A stretch of 64,000 nucleotides of DNA. It comes from Rhizobium sp. AC27/96 (GTDB lineage: Bacteria; Pseudomonadota; Alphaproteobacteria; Rhizobiales; Rhizobiaceae). Shown in pieces: positions 36,689-46,569 of the stretch (position 1 is its first letter; every line of letters starts with the position of its first letter). Below the pieces are notes generated by a model. The model did no database searches and was not told the origin of the DNA. It saw nothing but the letters and a program-made list of their open reading frames with translations. The position numbers were made by a program, and so were the translations under genes. The stretch covers positions 100,086 to 164,085 of the forward strand of contig NZ_LXKN01000009.1 in assembly GCF_001692325.1 (NCBI RefSeq), in the 5' to 3' direction.

Positions 36689-37096
36689 TCAGCCCGGCTG
36701 TGGACTGATGAGCGTGACGGACTTGAAGTAGGTCTGGAAGCGCTTCGTGTCGCGGGTCAGCAGCGGCAAGCCGTTGACGGCAGCATGAGCGCCAATGAAG
36801 AAATCGGGCAGGACGCCGCCGCGTGTCCCGCCCGATTTGCGATATTGGGTGAAAACCTTGGCGGCAAGGAAGAGTGCTGCCCGGGGGATCGGCATGATAT
36901 CGATGCCGGTTTCGGCGAGCATGGTGTCGAGATCTTCTATCCGGTCGTAGCGAACCGAGATTTCGGCATAGACGACGTCGTTGATGCGGAGTGGCCCGAG
37001 GAGGCTTGCGGCATCGAGTTGCGCCAGCGACCAATCGTACCACACCGGATCATTGGTGATGATATCCAGGAGGATATTGGAATCGATGAGGATCAC
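36689..37096 (-). CDS. vapC: PIN-domain ribonuclease toxin (VapC family), pair 1
   Basis: A 135-residue PIN-domain toxin, predicted to cut RNA with Mg2+. Four acidic positions are visible: Asp5 (ILIDSN), a Glu in VVYAEISVRY, an Asp in VLPDFFIGAHA and the terminal TRDTKRF block. It begins with GTG one base after the antitoxin stop (TGA-c-GTG), so it is coupled to it. It ends 17 bases before the convergent RND gene. Confidence 0.9.
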   Translation of the reverse strand: MILIDSNILLDIITNDPVWYDWSLAQLDAASLLGPLRINDVVYAEISVRYDRIEDLDTMLAETGIDIMPIPRAALFLAAKVFTQYRKSGGTRGGVLPDFFIGAHAAVNGLPLLTRDTKRFQTYFKSVTLISPQPG

Positions 37097-37097
37097 G

Positions 37098-37331
37098 TCA
37101 GCCTTCGCCGCGTGTCAAAGCCATGATTTCATCCGTGCTCATGCCTTTCCCGGCATGCCCGCGAAACTTGGCAAACCGGCTCACCTGATCGCCCGCATCC
37201 ACAGGTACAAGTACGATGTTGCCGTCAGCCGCCCGGCGAAAGTCGACCTGGCTACCAGGCCCGATTCCCAGCATGTCGCGAACTGCCTTGGGAATCGTGA
37301 CCTGTCCCTTTGCTGTAACGGTCGTACTCAT
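37098..37331 (-). CDS. vapB: AbrB/SpoVT-type antitoxin (VapB family), pair 1
   Basis: A 77-residue DNA-binding antitoxin with an N-terminal swapped-hairpin AbrB domain (TTVTAKGQVTIPKAVRDMLG) and a C-terminal toxin-binding tail. It precedes the PIN toxin by one base. A 28-base dyad directly upstream (37343-37370) is the likely autoregulatory site. Confidence 0.9.
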   Translation of the reverse strand: MSTTVTAKGQVTIPKAVRDMLGIGPGSQVDFRRAADGNIVLVPVDAGDQVSRFAKFRGHAGKGMSTDEIMALTRGEG

Positions 37332-37342
37332 GGCCCGCCTCG

Positions 37343-37370
37343 GTAATGATCTCTGAAACAGAGGTATTAC
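37343..37370. promoter_or_regulatory. Operator of VapBC pair 1
   Basis: GTAAT-gat-CTCTG-aaa-CAGAG-gt-ATTAC is a two-part inverted repeat with a one-base length difference between its halves. It ends 12 bases before the vapB start, where AbrB-type antitoxins bind their own promoters. Confidence 0.65.
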
Positions 37371-37426
37371 TTTTGGCGGCCGAGTTCAAGGTAACCGGTC
37401 TCTCCGCGCGTCGGAGCGCTGAACGA

Positions 37427-38041
37427 TCACATCGGCGGCATGGTGCCGTTGAGGCCGACGGCGACGCGGTCGGCGGAGACCGTGGTTGCGTTGGTCTGCT
37501 CGCCGGTGATGAAGACGCCGGCGCCGGGTTTCACGTCGGCCTTCGTGGCTGCCGCCAGCGTGACGACGGGCGTGCCCTTGGGAATGCTGATCTTGCGCTG
37601 TCCGCCCTTGTAGGTGAGCGTCAACGTCGGGCCGTTCACAGATGTCACGGCGTCGGCGACGGTCGCGTTGGTCATGGAGCTGTTCGGCGCCGAATCCCAG
37701 GGGCGGTCGCCCTCTCCGGTGCCTTTCATCGCGGCCGGGAAGATGACGACTTCTATGGCGCCGTTGATGCCGCTATCGGTCGGCTGCGAGGCGATGCCGA
37801 CGAAATCGCCCGGCTTGATATCGCCAACCGCCGCCTGGACGACGCCACTGACCTTCCAGCCGGATTTCAGCGCGACCGTCACGTCGCTGCCGTCGCGGGA
37901 CTTGACCTTGAGCGTATCGCCATCGAGGCTTTCGACGGTGCCGCGCACCTTGACGCGCTCGGCGGCATCAACGCTTTGCAGCGCGGCGAACATTGCGACG
38001 GTGAGCGTCAGCGCACCCGTGATCAGGTGTTTGCTATGCAT
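37427..38041 (-). CDS. Exported protein with repeated OB/KOW-like segments, function unknown
   Basis: A 204-residue protein with a Sec signal (MHSKHLITGALTLTVAMFAA, cleavage near VDAAE). The mature part has two beta-rich segments of similar pattern (KVRGTVESLDGDTLKVKSRD and VTSVNGPTLTLTYKGGQRKI), each a 'transform, store, value' layout like DUF5666-type periplasmic proteins. No catalytic residues stand out. The open frame extends far upstream, but only the start at 38041 gives a signal peptide. It stands alone. The 38042-38358 gap upstream contains the promoters of this gene and the next but no recognised box. Confidence 0.7.
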   Translation of the reverse strand: MHSKHLITGALTLTVAMFAALQSVDAAERVKVRGTVESLDGDTLKVKSRDGSDVTVALKSGWKVSGVVQAAVGDIKPGDFVGIASQPTDSGINGAIEVVIFPAAMKGTGEGDRPWDSAPNSSMTNATVADAVTSVNGPTLTLTYKGGQRKISIPKGTPVVTLAAATKADVKPGAGVFITGEQTNATTVSADRVAVGLNGTMPPM

Positions 38042-38358
38042 GGGCGGGGGTCTCCCTTGAGTGTCGGCCGAGCGGCGTGCCGGTCGTGTTGGATGCGATG
38101 CCGAGCCGGTCAACGGGATTTTCCTGCGCAGACAGAGGGGCTTGGCTATCGACGCGGTGATCCTATGCGCCGGCTGTGCCGTTCGCCATTCAAACAAGCG
38201 TGAGATGAGAGTGACAGCGTGCCCGAGGCGTGATCGAGAAAAACCGAGATAAATGCAAAAACATCAAACTTTGCTTAAGGTTTGACGCTACATTGTCGCC
38301 GTTGTCTCGAAATCCCTATCGCGCCATTGCGCTGGGCTGGGGAGATTGGAGAACCGAT

Positions 38359-38514
38359 ATGGCCGCGATTCGTCCACTTCTGATCGGCATCATTCTGATT
38401 CTGGCACTGGTGTTGATTGCGCTCAGTATTCTGCTGGTTGATCCCTCCCAGCCGCTGCGTCAATCCGACAGCCTCATACCCATGCATACGGAACCCGCGC
38501 AGCAGCGGCCGTGA
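38359..38514 (+). CDS. Small single-pass membrane protein
   Basis: A 51-residue protein. Residues about 6-28 form one strongly hydrophobic helix (LLIGIILILALVLIALSILL) and the polar tail ends EPAQQRP. GGAG lies eight bases upstream of the chosen ATG. The longer open frame lacks a binding site. No family recognised. It is convergent with hutC, 12 bases apart. Confidence 0.6.
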   Translation: MAAIRPLLIGIILILALVLIALSILLVDPSQPLRQSDSLIPMHTEPAQQRP

Positions 38515-38526
38515 CAAGCGTGCGGA

Positions 38527-39246
38527 TCAGCTCGAGGGCGTAAAGCGTGCCACCAGACTATGACGATCACCCGGATAGGTGAGCCGAACATGGGTTATAG
38601 GGCCGCTTGAACTCCATGTGCGCCGTTCGACCACAAGGCAGGCCGTGCCCTTGGCGACACCAAGGCTCGCGGCCTCGTCGCCCTCGACGGAGATGGCGCG
38701 GATCTGGTGCTCGGCGGTGCTCCAGGGCACTTGATTGAGCAGCCAGGGGCCTGGCGGCAAGGCCGCGAAATCGGCCTTGGCCGCGTCCGGCACGGCATCG
38801 AGGTTGATCACGCGATTTTCCAGACAGAAGGGTCGCGGGCCGGCATAGTGGATGCAGTTGATCTCGATTACCGGGACCGAGCCGGCAAACTGCAGCCGGC
38901 GCGCGTCTTCAGCGCGACCCCGTCGCTCGGAGATTTTCACAAGCTTGTGCGAATAAGGCAGATTGAGCGACTGCACTTCCGATTTGATGTCGTGGATTTC
39001 CAGCACCGCCGATTGCGCCTGCGGATGGGTAACGAAACTGCCCGAGCGCTTTCGACGCTCGATGAGACCGGCGCGGGCAAGCTGTGTCAGTGCCTTGTTC
39101 ACCGTCATGCGCGAGCAGTCATACTGCTCCGCCAAGGCGAGTTCAAAGGGAATGCGATGCCCCGGCGGCCACGCGCCGGAGACGATCTGGCTCTCGATAT
39201 CGCTCAGGATACGCTGATGCAGGGTCGCCTCTTTAGTCGTGGCCAT
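38527..39246 (-). CDS. hutC: Histidine-utilisation repressor
   Basis: A 239-residue GntR-family regulator. The N-terminal winged helix-turn-helix (HQRILSDIESQIVSGAWPPG ... YDCSRMTVNKALTQLARAGL) is followed by a UTRA ligand domain, which in HutC binds urocanate. The end, LTYPGDRHSLVARFTPS, is typical of HutC. It lies downstream of hutF on the same strand, and the cluster's operator at 40729-40740 is the expected binding site. I chose the ATG at 39246 with AGG seven bases upstream; two earlier ATGs exist. Confidence 0.93.
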   Translation of the reverse strand: MATTKEATLHQRILSDIESQIVSGAWPPGHRIPFELALAEQYDCSRMTVNKALTQLARAGLIERRKRSGSFVTHPQAQSAVLEIHDIKSEVQSLNLPYSHKLVKISERRGRAEDARRLQFAGSVPVIEINCIHYAGPRPFCLENRVINLDAVPDAAKADFAALPPGPWLLNQVPWSTAEHQIRAISVEGDEAASLGVAKGTACLVVERRTWSSSGPITHVRLTYPGDRHSLVARFTPSS

Positions 39247-39325
39247 GCCGCCTATCATTTCCGTGTGAGACATCGAACTTGCGCACACTGTTTAAGGATC
39301 AATCGATGGAAGGAAAAGCGGTTTC

Positions 39326-40669
39326 TTAACCGATGAGTTCAGCCATCACCTGCCGGAATCGCGCAGAGATTGTCTCTCTCTTGATGTGGCGACCTGCCGC
39401 GACCTGCTTCTTGCCCAGGGCCCAGACGCCGTCGACGGTGACGCCGCCGGCGAATGTCCAATGATCGAGGATCTGGTCGCCGGAGAGATAGGGTACTGCG
39501 CTGACATCCAGGGAAACGATGTCGGCATGGTTGCCGACGGCAAGTCCGGCCGGGGCTTTCAATGCCGTGCCACCGCCTGCCAGTGCGCCATCGAACAGTT
39601 TCCGCGCTGTCGAGCCGCCCGACGAGGCGATGACGTTGCGGGCGCGCAATGCGAGGCGCTGCGAATATTCCAGCTGCCGCAATTCTTCCGGAACGGAGAT
39701 CAGGACATTGGAATCCGAGCCTATGCCGTAGCGCCCACCTTCCTCCAGGAAGAGGGGAGCGGCAAAGGCGCCGTCGCCGAGATTGGCTTCGGTAATGGGG
39801 CAGAGGCCGGCGATCGCGCCGCTCCTTGCCATCCGCCGGGTTTCATCCTCGGTCATGTGCGTGGCATGGATCAGGCACCAGTGCTCATCGACAGGCGCGT
39901 TGTCGAGCAGCCATTGCACCGGGCGTGCACCCGACCATGCGATGCAATCCTCGACTTCCTTCACCTGCTCGGCGACATGGATATGGATTGGCCCGTCGCC
40001 GGCGATCGGCACCAGTTTTGCCAGTTCTTCGGGTGTGACGGCGCGCAGGCTGTGCGGTGCGATGCCGAGTTCGGCGCCGGGCAGGCGGCTCGTCACCGTG
40101 CGGCAGCCTGCCATCAGCGCTTCGAAGCTTTCGGTGGAATTGATGAAGCGGCGCTGGCCTTCGATGGGGGCTGTGCCGCCGAAGCCGGAATGGGCGTAGA
40201 AGACCGGGAGCAGCGTCAGCGCGATACCGGTTTCGGCGCTGGCGGCGCCGATGCGCTCTGCCAGTTCGGCGATATTGGCGTAGGGGCTGCCATCCCTGTC
40301 GTGGTGCAGGTAATGGAATTCGCCGACACGGGAGAAGCCTGCCTCCAGCATTTCCATATAGAGCTGTGCTGCCACAGCCTCGACATGCTCGGGGGTCATC
40401 GACAGCGCGAACTTGTACATGACGGTGCGCCAGCTCCAGAAGCTGTCGTTGGCCGGGCCGCGAACTTCGGCAAGGCCGGCCATGGCGCGCTGGAAGGCGT
40501 GGCTGTGCAGGTTCGGCACCGCCGGCACCAGAATATCCTGCCTGTCGTCGCCAGCTTCGGGCGCGACATCGACGGCAATGCCGGCAATCCGGCCGTCTTC
40601 GAGGGTCAGCCGTACATTCTCGTGCCATCCGTCGCCGAGCAGTGCCGAGCGTGCATGAAGTGTCGTCAT
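39326..40669 (-). CDS. hutF: Formimidoylglutamate deiminase
   Basis: A 447-residue metal-dependent amidohydrolase that converts N-formimidoyl-L-glutamate to N-formyl-L-glutamate and ammonia, the fourth step of the five-step histidine route. The metal-binding [13 protein letters not shown] block (HxH) is near residue 54, with later HVAEQ and HATHM histidine blocks and a GSDSN aspartate. Its length is normal. It is divergent from hutI. The product would need a HutG amidohydrolase, which is not in this window. Confidence 0.93.
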   Translation of the reverse strand: MTTLHARSALLGDGWHENVRLTLEDGRIAGIAVDVAPEAGDDRQDILVPAVPNLHSHAFQRAMAGLAEVRGPANDSFWSWRTVMYKFALSMTPEHVEAVAAQLYMEMLEAGFSRVGEFHYLHHDRDGSPYANIAELAERIGAASAETGIALTLLPVFYAHSGFGGTAPIEGQRRFINSTESFEALMAGCRTVTSRLPGAELGIAPHSLRAVTPEELAKLVPIAGDGPIHIHVAEQVKEVEDCIAWSGARPVQWLLDNAPVDEHWCLIHATHMTEDETRRMARSGAIAGLCPITEANLGDGAFAAPLFLEEGGRYGIGSDSNVLISVPEELRQLEYSQRLALRARNVIASSGGSTARKLFDGALAGGGTALKAPAGLAVGNHADIVSLDVSAVPYLSGDQILDHWTFAGGVTVDGVWALGKKQVAAGRHIKRETISARFRQVMAELIG

Positions 40670-40728
40670 GGTGTCACCCTTTCCTTTTGAACTTGGAGTC
40701 CAAAATCCCTCTTGTCAGCCTTTTTAAT

Positions 40729-40740
40729 ATGTATATACAT
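40729..40740. promoter_or_regulatory. Putative HutC operator
   Basis: ATGTATATACAT is a perfect 12-base palindrome in the 101-base gap between the divergent hutF and hutI genes, 31 bases ahead of the hutI ATG. GntR/HutC-family operators have this TGTATATACA-like form. No second copy was seen ahead of hutC. Confidence 0.65.
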
Positions 40741-40770
40741 TATAGGCCAGTGAGGAAAGGCGTAAAGCTG

Positions 40771-42027
40771 ATGGGTGGGAACAATTTTTCCGAAGATGGT
40801 AAGGCAAGCGACGGCGCAACCCGCGTCTGGCGCAATGCTCGTCTGGCGACCCTGAAAGAGGGTGAGGCCCGGCTCGGCACGATCGAGAATGGCGCGATCC
40901 TGACCAAGGGCGGCCGGATCATTTTTGCCGGCGGCGAAGCCGATCTGCCCGATACTTCCGGTGCTGAAATCATCGATCTCGAAGGACGTTGGGTGACCCC
41001 CGGCCTCGTCGATTGCCACACCCATATCGTCTATGGCGGCAATCGCGCCCGCGAATTCGAGATGCGGCTGGAGGGCGCGAGCTACGAAGAGATTGCTCGT
41101 GCTGGCGGCGGCATCGTCTCATCCGTCAAGGCGACGCGGGCGCTGTCGGTCGACGAGCTTGTTGCTGCTGCCTTGCCGCGCCTCGACACGCTGCTGTCCG
41201 AAGGCGTCACCACCATCGAGGTGAAGTCGGGATACGGCCTGAATATTGAATCCGAATTGAAGATGCTGCGGGCCGCGCGCAAGCTGGAGACAGTCCGTCC
41301 GGTTCGTGTCGTCACCTCCTATCTCGGCGCGCATGCGACGCCAGCCGAGTATAAAGGCCGCAACGGCGACTATATTGACGATGTCGTGTTGCCCGGATTG
41401 AAGCAGGCTCATGCCGAAGGTCTTGTCGATGCCGTCGATGGCTTCTGCGAAGGCATCGCCTTCTCAACGGCGGAAATCGCTCGTGTCTTCGATCTCGCCC
41501 GGTCACTCGGCATTCCGGTGAAGCTGCATGCCGAACAGCTTTCCAATCTCGGCGGCGCCAAGCTTGCCGCTTCCTACGGCGCGCTTTCGGCCGATCACGT
41601 CGAATATCTCGATGAAGATGGCGTCAAGGCCATGGCTGAGGCCGGCACCGTTGCCGTGCTCCTGCCCGGCGCCTTCTATGCCATCAACGAAAAGCATAAG
41701 CCGCCGGTTCAGGCCCTGCGGGATGCGGGCGTCTCGATTGCCATCGCCACGGACTCCAATCCCGGCACGTCGCCGCTGACTTCACTGCTTTTGACCATGA
41801 ACATGGCTGCTACCCTTTTCCGTCTCACGGTCGAGGAATGCATTGCCGGCGCCACCCGGGAAGGCGCGCGCGCCCTTGGTCTTCTTGGCGAAACCGGTAC
41901 GCTCGAAGCCGGAAAGTCGGCCGATTTTGCCATCTGGGATGTCGAAAGCCTGGCGGAGCTTGTCTACCGCATCGGCTTCAATCCGCTCCATGCACATGTT
42001 TTCAAGGGAAAGAGGTTCAACCGATGA
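40771..42027 (+). CDS. hutI: Imidazolonepropionase
   Basis: A 418-residue metal-dependent amidohydrolase that opens imidazolone propionate to N-formimidoyl-L-glutamate, the third step. The metal motif [13 protein letters not shown] is near residue 80, with KLHAEQLS and [11 protein letters not shown] later. I chose the ATG at 40771 (MGGNNFSED), with GAGGAAAGG upstream, because the longer frame crosses the operator. Its stop overlaps the hutH start by 4 bases. Confidence 0.94.
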   Translation: MGGNNFSEDGKASDGATRVWRNARLATLKEGEARLGTIENGAILTKGGRIIFAGGEADLPDTSGAEIIDLEGRWVTPGLVDCHTHIVYGGNRAREFEMRLEGASYEEIARAGGGIVSSVKATRALSVDELVAAALPRLDTLLSEGVTTIEVKSGYGLNIESELKMLRAARKLETVRPVRVVTSYLGAHATPAEYKGRNGDYIDDVVLPGLKQAHAEGLVDAVDGFCEGIAFSTAEIARVFDLARSLGIPVKLHAEQLSNLGGAKLAASYGALSADHVEYLDEDGVKAMAEAGTVAVLLPGAFYAINEKHKPPVQALRDAGVSIAIATDSNPGTSPLTSLLLTMNMAATLFRLTVEECIAGATREGARALGLLGETGTLEAGKSADFAIWDVESLAELVYRIGFNPLHAHVFKGKRFNR

Positions 42028-43559
42028 CTGTCGTTCTCCATCCGGGCTCCGTCTCGCTGCAACAGCTGGCGACGATCTATTGGAGCGGTGAGCCGGCTAA
42101 GCTTGATGCCTCCTTCGATGCTGGCATCGCCAAAGCCGCCGCTCGTATCGCCGAGATTGCCGCCGGTAATGCGCCGGTTTACGGGATCAATACCGGCTTT
42201 GGCAAACTGGCATCGATCAAGATCGACAGCGCCGATGTCGCCACGCTACAGCGCAATCTCATCCTGTCGCATTGCTGCGGCGTCGGCCAGCCGCTGCCCG
42301 AGAACGTCGTTCGCCTGATCATGTCGCTGAAGCTGGTTTCGCTCGGCCGTGGCGCCTCCGGCGTGCGACTGGAGCTGGTGCGGCTGATCGAAGGCATGCT
42401 CGACAAGGGCGTCGTTCCGGTCATTCCGGAAAAGGGTTCTGTCGGCGCATCGGGCGACCTTGCTCCGCTGGCACACATGACTGCGGTCATGATGGGCCAT
42501 GGCGAGGCCTTCTATGCCGGCGAGCAGCTCTCCGGCGCAGCAGCGCTTGAAAAGGCCGGCCTGAAGCCGGTCGTGCTGGCTGCCAAGGAAGGGCTGGCAC
42601 TCATCAACGGCACGCAGGTATCGACGGCGCTTGCGCTTGCCGGTCTTTTCCGCGCCCATCGCGCCGCTCAGGCAGCTCTCATCACCGGCGCCATGTCCAC
42701 GGATGCGGCCATGGGTTCCTCGGCGCCATTCCATCCCGACATTCATACGCTGCGTGGCCACAAGGGCCAGATCGATACCGCCGCCGCCCTTCGCGGCCTG
42801 CTTGCCGGTTCCGTGATCCGCGAGAGCCATATCGAGGGCGACGAGCGCGTGCAGGATCCCTATTGCATCCGCTGCCAGCCGCAGGTGGATGGCGCTTGCC
42901 TCGATCTTCTGCGTTCTGTCGGCCGCACGCTGGAAATCGAAGCCAATGCCGTCACCGACAATCCGCTCGTGCTGTCCGACAATTCGGTCGTCTCCGGCGG
43001 CAACTTCCATGCCGAGCCGGTTGCCTTCGCCGCCGACCAGATCGCCCTTGCCGTCTGCGAAATCGGCGCAATCGCACAGCGCCGCATCGCGCTGCTCGTC
43101 GATCCCGCGCTGAGCTACGGCCTGCCGGCCTTCCTCGCCAAGAAGCCAGGCCTGAATTCCGGCCTAATGATTGCTGAAGTGACGTCCGCCGCGCTGATGT
43201 CGGAAAACAAGCAGATGTCGCACCCGGCTTCGGTCGACTCGACGCCGACTTCCGCCAACCAGGAAGACCATGTGTCCATGGCCTGCCACGGCGCGCGCCG
43301 CCTGCTGCAAATGACCGACAATCTCTTCGCCATCATCGGCATAGAAGCGCTGACCGCCGCCCAGGGCGTCGAGCTGCGTGCGCCACTGACGACCAGCCCG
43401 GAGCTGACCCTTGCCATCTCGGTGATCCGCAGCGTCGTGCCGTCGCTCGAAGAAGACCGCTATATGGCAAATGACCTCAAGGCCGCCAGCGACCTCGTCG
43501 CTTCCGGCGCGCTCAATGCCTCGATTTCAACCGACATCCTGCCCTCCTTGGAGATGTGA
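42024..43559 (+). CDS. hutH: Histidine ammonia-lyase
   Basis: A 511-residue enzyme, normally a cytoplasmic tetramer, that removes ammonia from L-histidine to give urocanate, the first step. The Ala142-Ser143-Gly144 triad in [15 protein letters not shown] forms the MIO electrophile. [10 protein letters not shown] near residue 53 carries the catalytic tyrosine. ATG overlaps the hutI stop (ATGA) and hutU starts one base after its stop, so the three are coupled. Confidence 0.95.
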   Translation: MTVVLHPGSVSLQQLATIYWSGEPAKLDASFDAGIAKAAARIAEIAAGNAPVYGINTGFGKLASIKIDSADVATLQRNLILSHCCGVGQPLPENVVRLIMSLKLVSLGRGASGVRLELVRLIEGMLDKGVVPVIPEKGSVGASGDLAPLAHMTAVMMGHGEAFYAGEQLSGAAALEKAGLKPVVLAAKEGLALINGTQVSTALALAGLFRAHRAAQAALITGAMSTDAAMGSSAPFHPDIHTLRGHKGQIDTAAALRGLLAGSVIRESHIEGDERVQDPYCIRCQPQVDGACLDLLRSVGRTLEIEANAVTDNPLVLSDNSVVSGGNFHAEPVAFAADQIALAVCEIGAIAQRRIALLVDPALSYGLPAFLAKKPGLNSGLMIAEVTSAALMSENKQMSHPASVDSTPTSANQEDHVSMACHGARRLLQMTDNLFAIIGIEALTAAQGVELRAPLTTSPELTLAISVIRSVVPSLEEDRYMANDLKAASDLVASGALNASISTDILPSLEM

Positions 43560-43560
43560 C

Positions 43561-45246
43561 ATGACCAACCCACGCCATAATATCCGCGAAATTCGCGCAC
43601 CACGCGGCACGGAGCTCAACGCCAAGAGCTGGTTGACGGAAGCGCCGCTGCGCATGCTGATGAACAACCTCGATCCCGACGTTGCGGAAAACCCGAACGA
43701 ACTGGTCGTCTATGGCGGCATCGGCCGCGCCGCCCGCACATGGGACGACTTCGACCGTATCGCCGCGACGCTGAAGACGCTGAACGAAGACGAGACGCTG
43801 CTCGTGCAATCCGGCAAGCCGGTCGGCGTGTTCCGCACGCATAAGGATGCGCCGCGCGTGCTGATCGCCAACTCCAACCTCGTGCCGCATTGGGCGACCT
43901 GGGATCACTTCAACGAGCTGGATAAGAAGGGCCTTGCGATGTACGGCCAGATGACGGCCGGCTCGTGGATCTACATCGGCACGCAGGGCATCGTGCAGGG
44001 CACCTACGAGACCTTCGTGGAAGCCGGCCGCCAGCATTATAATGGCAACCTCAAGGGCAAGTGGATTCTGACCGGCGGTCTCGGCGGCATGGGCGGCGCA
44101 CAGCCGCTGGCGGCCGTCATGGCCGGCGCCTGCTGCATCGCCGTTGAAAGCGATGAGACCCGCATCGATTTCCGCCTGCGTACCCGTTACGTCGACGAGA
44201 AGGCAAAGACGCTTGATGAAGCGCTGGCTCTGATCGACAAGTGGACGAAGGCCGGCGAAGCCAAGTCTGTCGGCCTGCTCGGCAATGCCGCTGAAATCTT
44301 CCCCGAACTGGTGAAGCGCATGAAGGCCGGCGGTCCGCGTCCGGATATCGTCACCGACCAGACCTCCGCGCACGACCCGCTGAACGGCTACCTGCCGGCC
44401 GGCTGGACCGTCGCCGAACACAAGGCAAAGCGCGAGAGCGACCCGAAGGCCGTCGAAGCTGCCGCCCGCGCTTCGATGCGGGTTCATGTCGAAGCCATGG
44501 TCGATTTCTGGAACGCCGGCGTACCGACGCTCGACTACGGCAACAATATCCGTCAGGTCGCCAAGGATGAAGGTTTCGAAAATGCCTTCGCCTTCCCGGG
44601 CTTCGTGCCGGCCTATATCCGCCCGCTGTTCTGCCGCGGTATCGGTCCGTTCCGTTGGGCTGCTCTTTCGGGCGATCCGGAAGATATTTACAAGACCGAC
44701 GCCAAGGTGAAGGAACTCACCCCCGGCAACACCCATCTGCACAACTGGCTTGATATGGCGCGCGAGCGCATCGCCTTCCAGGGCCTGCCGGCGCGCATTT
44801 GCTGGGTCGGTCTCGGCGATCGCCACCGCCTCGGCCTCGCCTTCAACGAAATGGTTAGGAACGGCGAGCTGAAGGCGCCTGTCGTCATCGGCCGCGACCA
44901 TCTCGACTCCGGCTCGGTCGCCTCCCCGAACCGCGAGACGGAAGCGATGAAGGACGGCTCGGATGCCGTTTCCGACTGGCCGCTCTTGAACGCTCTGCTC
45001 AACACCGCCTCCGGCGCTACCTGGGTATCGCTGCATCACGGCGGCGGCGTCGGCATGGGCTTCAGCCAGCATTCGGGCATGGTCATCTGCGCCGACGGCA
45101 CGGATGATGCGGCCCGCCGCCTTGGAAACGTTCTCTGGAACGACCCGGCGACCGGCGTCATGCGCCATGCCGATGCCGGCTACGACATCGCCATCGATTG
45201 CGCCAAGGAGCAGGGCCTGCGCCTGCCGGCCATCCTGGGGAACTGA
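43561..45246 (+). CDS. hutU: Urocanate hydratase
   Basis: A 561-residue NAD+-dependent enzyme that hydrates urocanate to imidazolonepropionate, the second step; NAD+ acts as an electrophile. Visible signatures are [18 protein letters not shown] (the cofactor loop) and [20 protein letters not shown] near the C-terminus. The length matches the family (about 555-560). It begins one base after hutH and is followed by hutD after two bases. Confidence 0.95.
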   Translation: MTNPRHNIREIRAPRGTELNAKSWLTEAPLRMLMNNLDPDVAENPNELVVYGGIGRAARTWDDFDRIAATLKTLNEDETLLVQSGKPVGVFRTHKDAPRVLIANSNLVPHWATWDHFNELDKKGLAMYGQMTAGSWIYIGTQGIVQGTYETFVEAGRQHYNGNLKGKWILTGGLGGMGGAQPLAAVMAGACCIAVESDETRIDFRLRTRYVDEKAKTLDEALALIDKWTKAGEAKSVGLLGNAAEIFPELVKRMKAGGPRPDIVTDQTSAHDPLNGYLPAGWTVAEHKAKRESDPKAVEAAARASMRVHVEAMVDFWNAGVPTLDYGNNIRQVAKDEGFENAFAFPGFVPAYIRPLFCRGIGPFRWAALSGDPEDIYKTDAKVKELTPGNTHLHNWLDMARERIAFQGLPARICWVGLGDRHRLGLAFNEMVRNGELKAPVVIGRDHLDSGSVASPNRETEAMKDGSDAVSDWPLLNALLNTASGATWVSLHHGGGVGMGFSQHSGMVICADGTDDAARRLGNVLWNDPATGVMRHADAGYDIAIDCAKEQGLRLPAILGN

Positions 45247-45248
45247 AG

Positions 45249-45818
45249 ATGAAGCTGCTGCGCGCCAGTGACCACAAGCGCATGCCCTGGAAAAACGGCG
45301 GCGGAGAAACGGTCGAGATCGCCGTTTCACCCGACGGCGTGGGGCTTGCCGACTTCGATTGGCGCGTCAGCATGGCGACGGTTGCCTCGGACGGACCGTT
45401 CTCGGTCTTTCCGGGCATCGATCGTACGCTATCCATTATCGAGGGAGAGGGAATGACCCTCTTCATCGAAGGTCGCGAGCCGGAGCGTCTGACGCAGGCG
45501 AGCGACCCGCTGCCCTTCGCAGCCGATGCGCCAACCTCGGCGACCTTGATCGATGGCACCATCATCGATCTCAACGTCATGACGCGGCGTGGACGCTTTA
45601 CGCATTCGGTGCGGCGTGTTTCGGTTGACGGGACCATCAAGCTCGCCCCTCGTGGCGGGGTCAGCCTTATCCTTTGTCATCGCGGCCAAGCCGAAGTCGC
45701 CAGGCTTTCGCTTTCGGCATTGGATTGCCTGCTTCTGGAAGCGGGTGAGCCGGAAGTAGACGTTTCCGGAAAAGCGGAGCTATTTCAGATTGATATTCAG
45801 GCCAATCGCCGTCGCTAG
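45249..45818 (+). CDS. hutD: HutD family protein
   Basis: A 189-residue cupin-fold protein of the HutD/Ves family. The N-terminal block MPWKNGGGETVEIAVSPDG and DWRVSMATVASDGPFS are diagnostic. In Pseudomonas it is thought to act as a governor of hut expression by binding formylglutamate-like intermediates. Here it is the last gene of hutIHUD, two bases after the hutU stop. No obvious catalytic site. No clear terminator follows, only a T-run after a weak hairpin near 45829-45857. Confidence 0.9.
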   Translation: MKLLRASDHKRMPWKNGGGETVEIAVSPDGVGLADFDWRVSMATVASDGPFSVFPGIDRTLSIIEGEGMTLFIEGREPERLTQASDPLPFAADAPTSATLIDGTIIDLNVMTRRGRFTHSVRRVSVDGTIKLAPRGGVSLILCHRGQAEVARLSLSALDCLLLEAGEPEVDVSGKAELFQIDIQANRRR

Positions 45819-45875
45819 GCGAAGACAGCCAGCCGAAGTGATGGGCTCTATTTTTCCTTTCGAGATCGCGGCAAT

Positions 45876-46445
45876 CTAGGCCGGTACGCGTTGCGGGGAG
45901 CCGTTCTCGGGAGTCCTCGCCGGTACCTTGTAGGCGCGGTAGTAGAGATCGACCGCAGCTGCAATTTCCCTGAACTGCGTATCGAACTGGCCGCGCCTGA
46001 TCAAAACCGGCCGCGGGCGTTTCGATCTCTTCCAGATTTTTGCGACCAGGCCTTCGCTCAGGCTGTTCTTGCCTTCCACATTGACGAATATGGTCGCGGC
46101 CTTCGCCGTTCTTGGGTCCATGGTGGCGAAGATCACGCCATCCATATGCTGCCAAGGAATGAAGCCGGGGGCAATCCGGATGTCCTGAATGCCCTGGGGA
46201 CCGATCGTTATCACCGGCGTCACAAAGTCGCGGCGAAAATATTCGTATACCGCAAAAGCAATAAAGAAAATCAGCATCGGCAACAGGATCATTGCGAGGA
46301 AACGCACTGGGCCTTCCTTTATCAGCATGGCTGCGAGCCCTGCTGCAAGGAAGCAATAGATTACCAATATGATTCTGAAGCTGGATCTTGAGTACCTGAT
46401 TTCGCGAACGGATGTGATGTCGGTGTTCAAGCTTGCCCCCTTCAT
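45876..46445 (-). CDS. Membrane protein of unknown function, two transmembrane segments
   Basis: A 189-residue protein. Two hydrophobic helices (IILVIYCFLAAGLAAMLI and FLAMILLPMLIFFIAFAVYEYF) lie at residues about 23-70. A soluble beta-rich domain follows, with VITIGPQGIQDIRIAPGFIP and WQHMDGVIF, reminiscent of PH-like domains in small membrane proteins of the STM3941 kind. I chose the ATG at 46445. It is convergent with hutD and has no operon partner. The function is unknown. Confidence 0.75.
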   Translation of the reverse strand: MKGASLNTDITSVREIRYSRSSFRIILVIYCFLAAGLAAMLIKEGPVRFLAMILLPMLIFFIAFAVYEYFRRDFVTPVITIGPQGIQDIRIAPGFIPWQHMDGVIFATMDPRTAKAATIFVNVEGKNSLSEGLVAKIWKRSKRPRPVLIRRGQFDTQFREIAAAVDLYYRAYKVPARTPENGSPQRVPA

Positions 46446-46569
46446 CTTGCTTGTCGAGGCATAGCACCGCGCTCGCCGAGATGTCACCAGCCGATTGATT
46501 GGCGCATCCCTGACTTGACACCCGAGCCGCCGCGCGGCTCCAATACAAGCTGTTTCCTAGGGAGTTCCC

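Noticed and set aside
41838..42023. Upstream extension of hutH
   Set aside because: The extra 62 residues overlap hutI in another frame and have no similarity to histidine ammonia-lyases. The ATGA junction at 42024 is the natural start.
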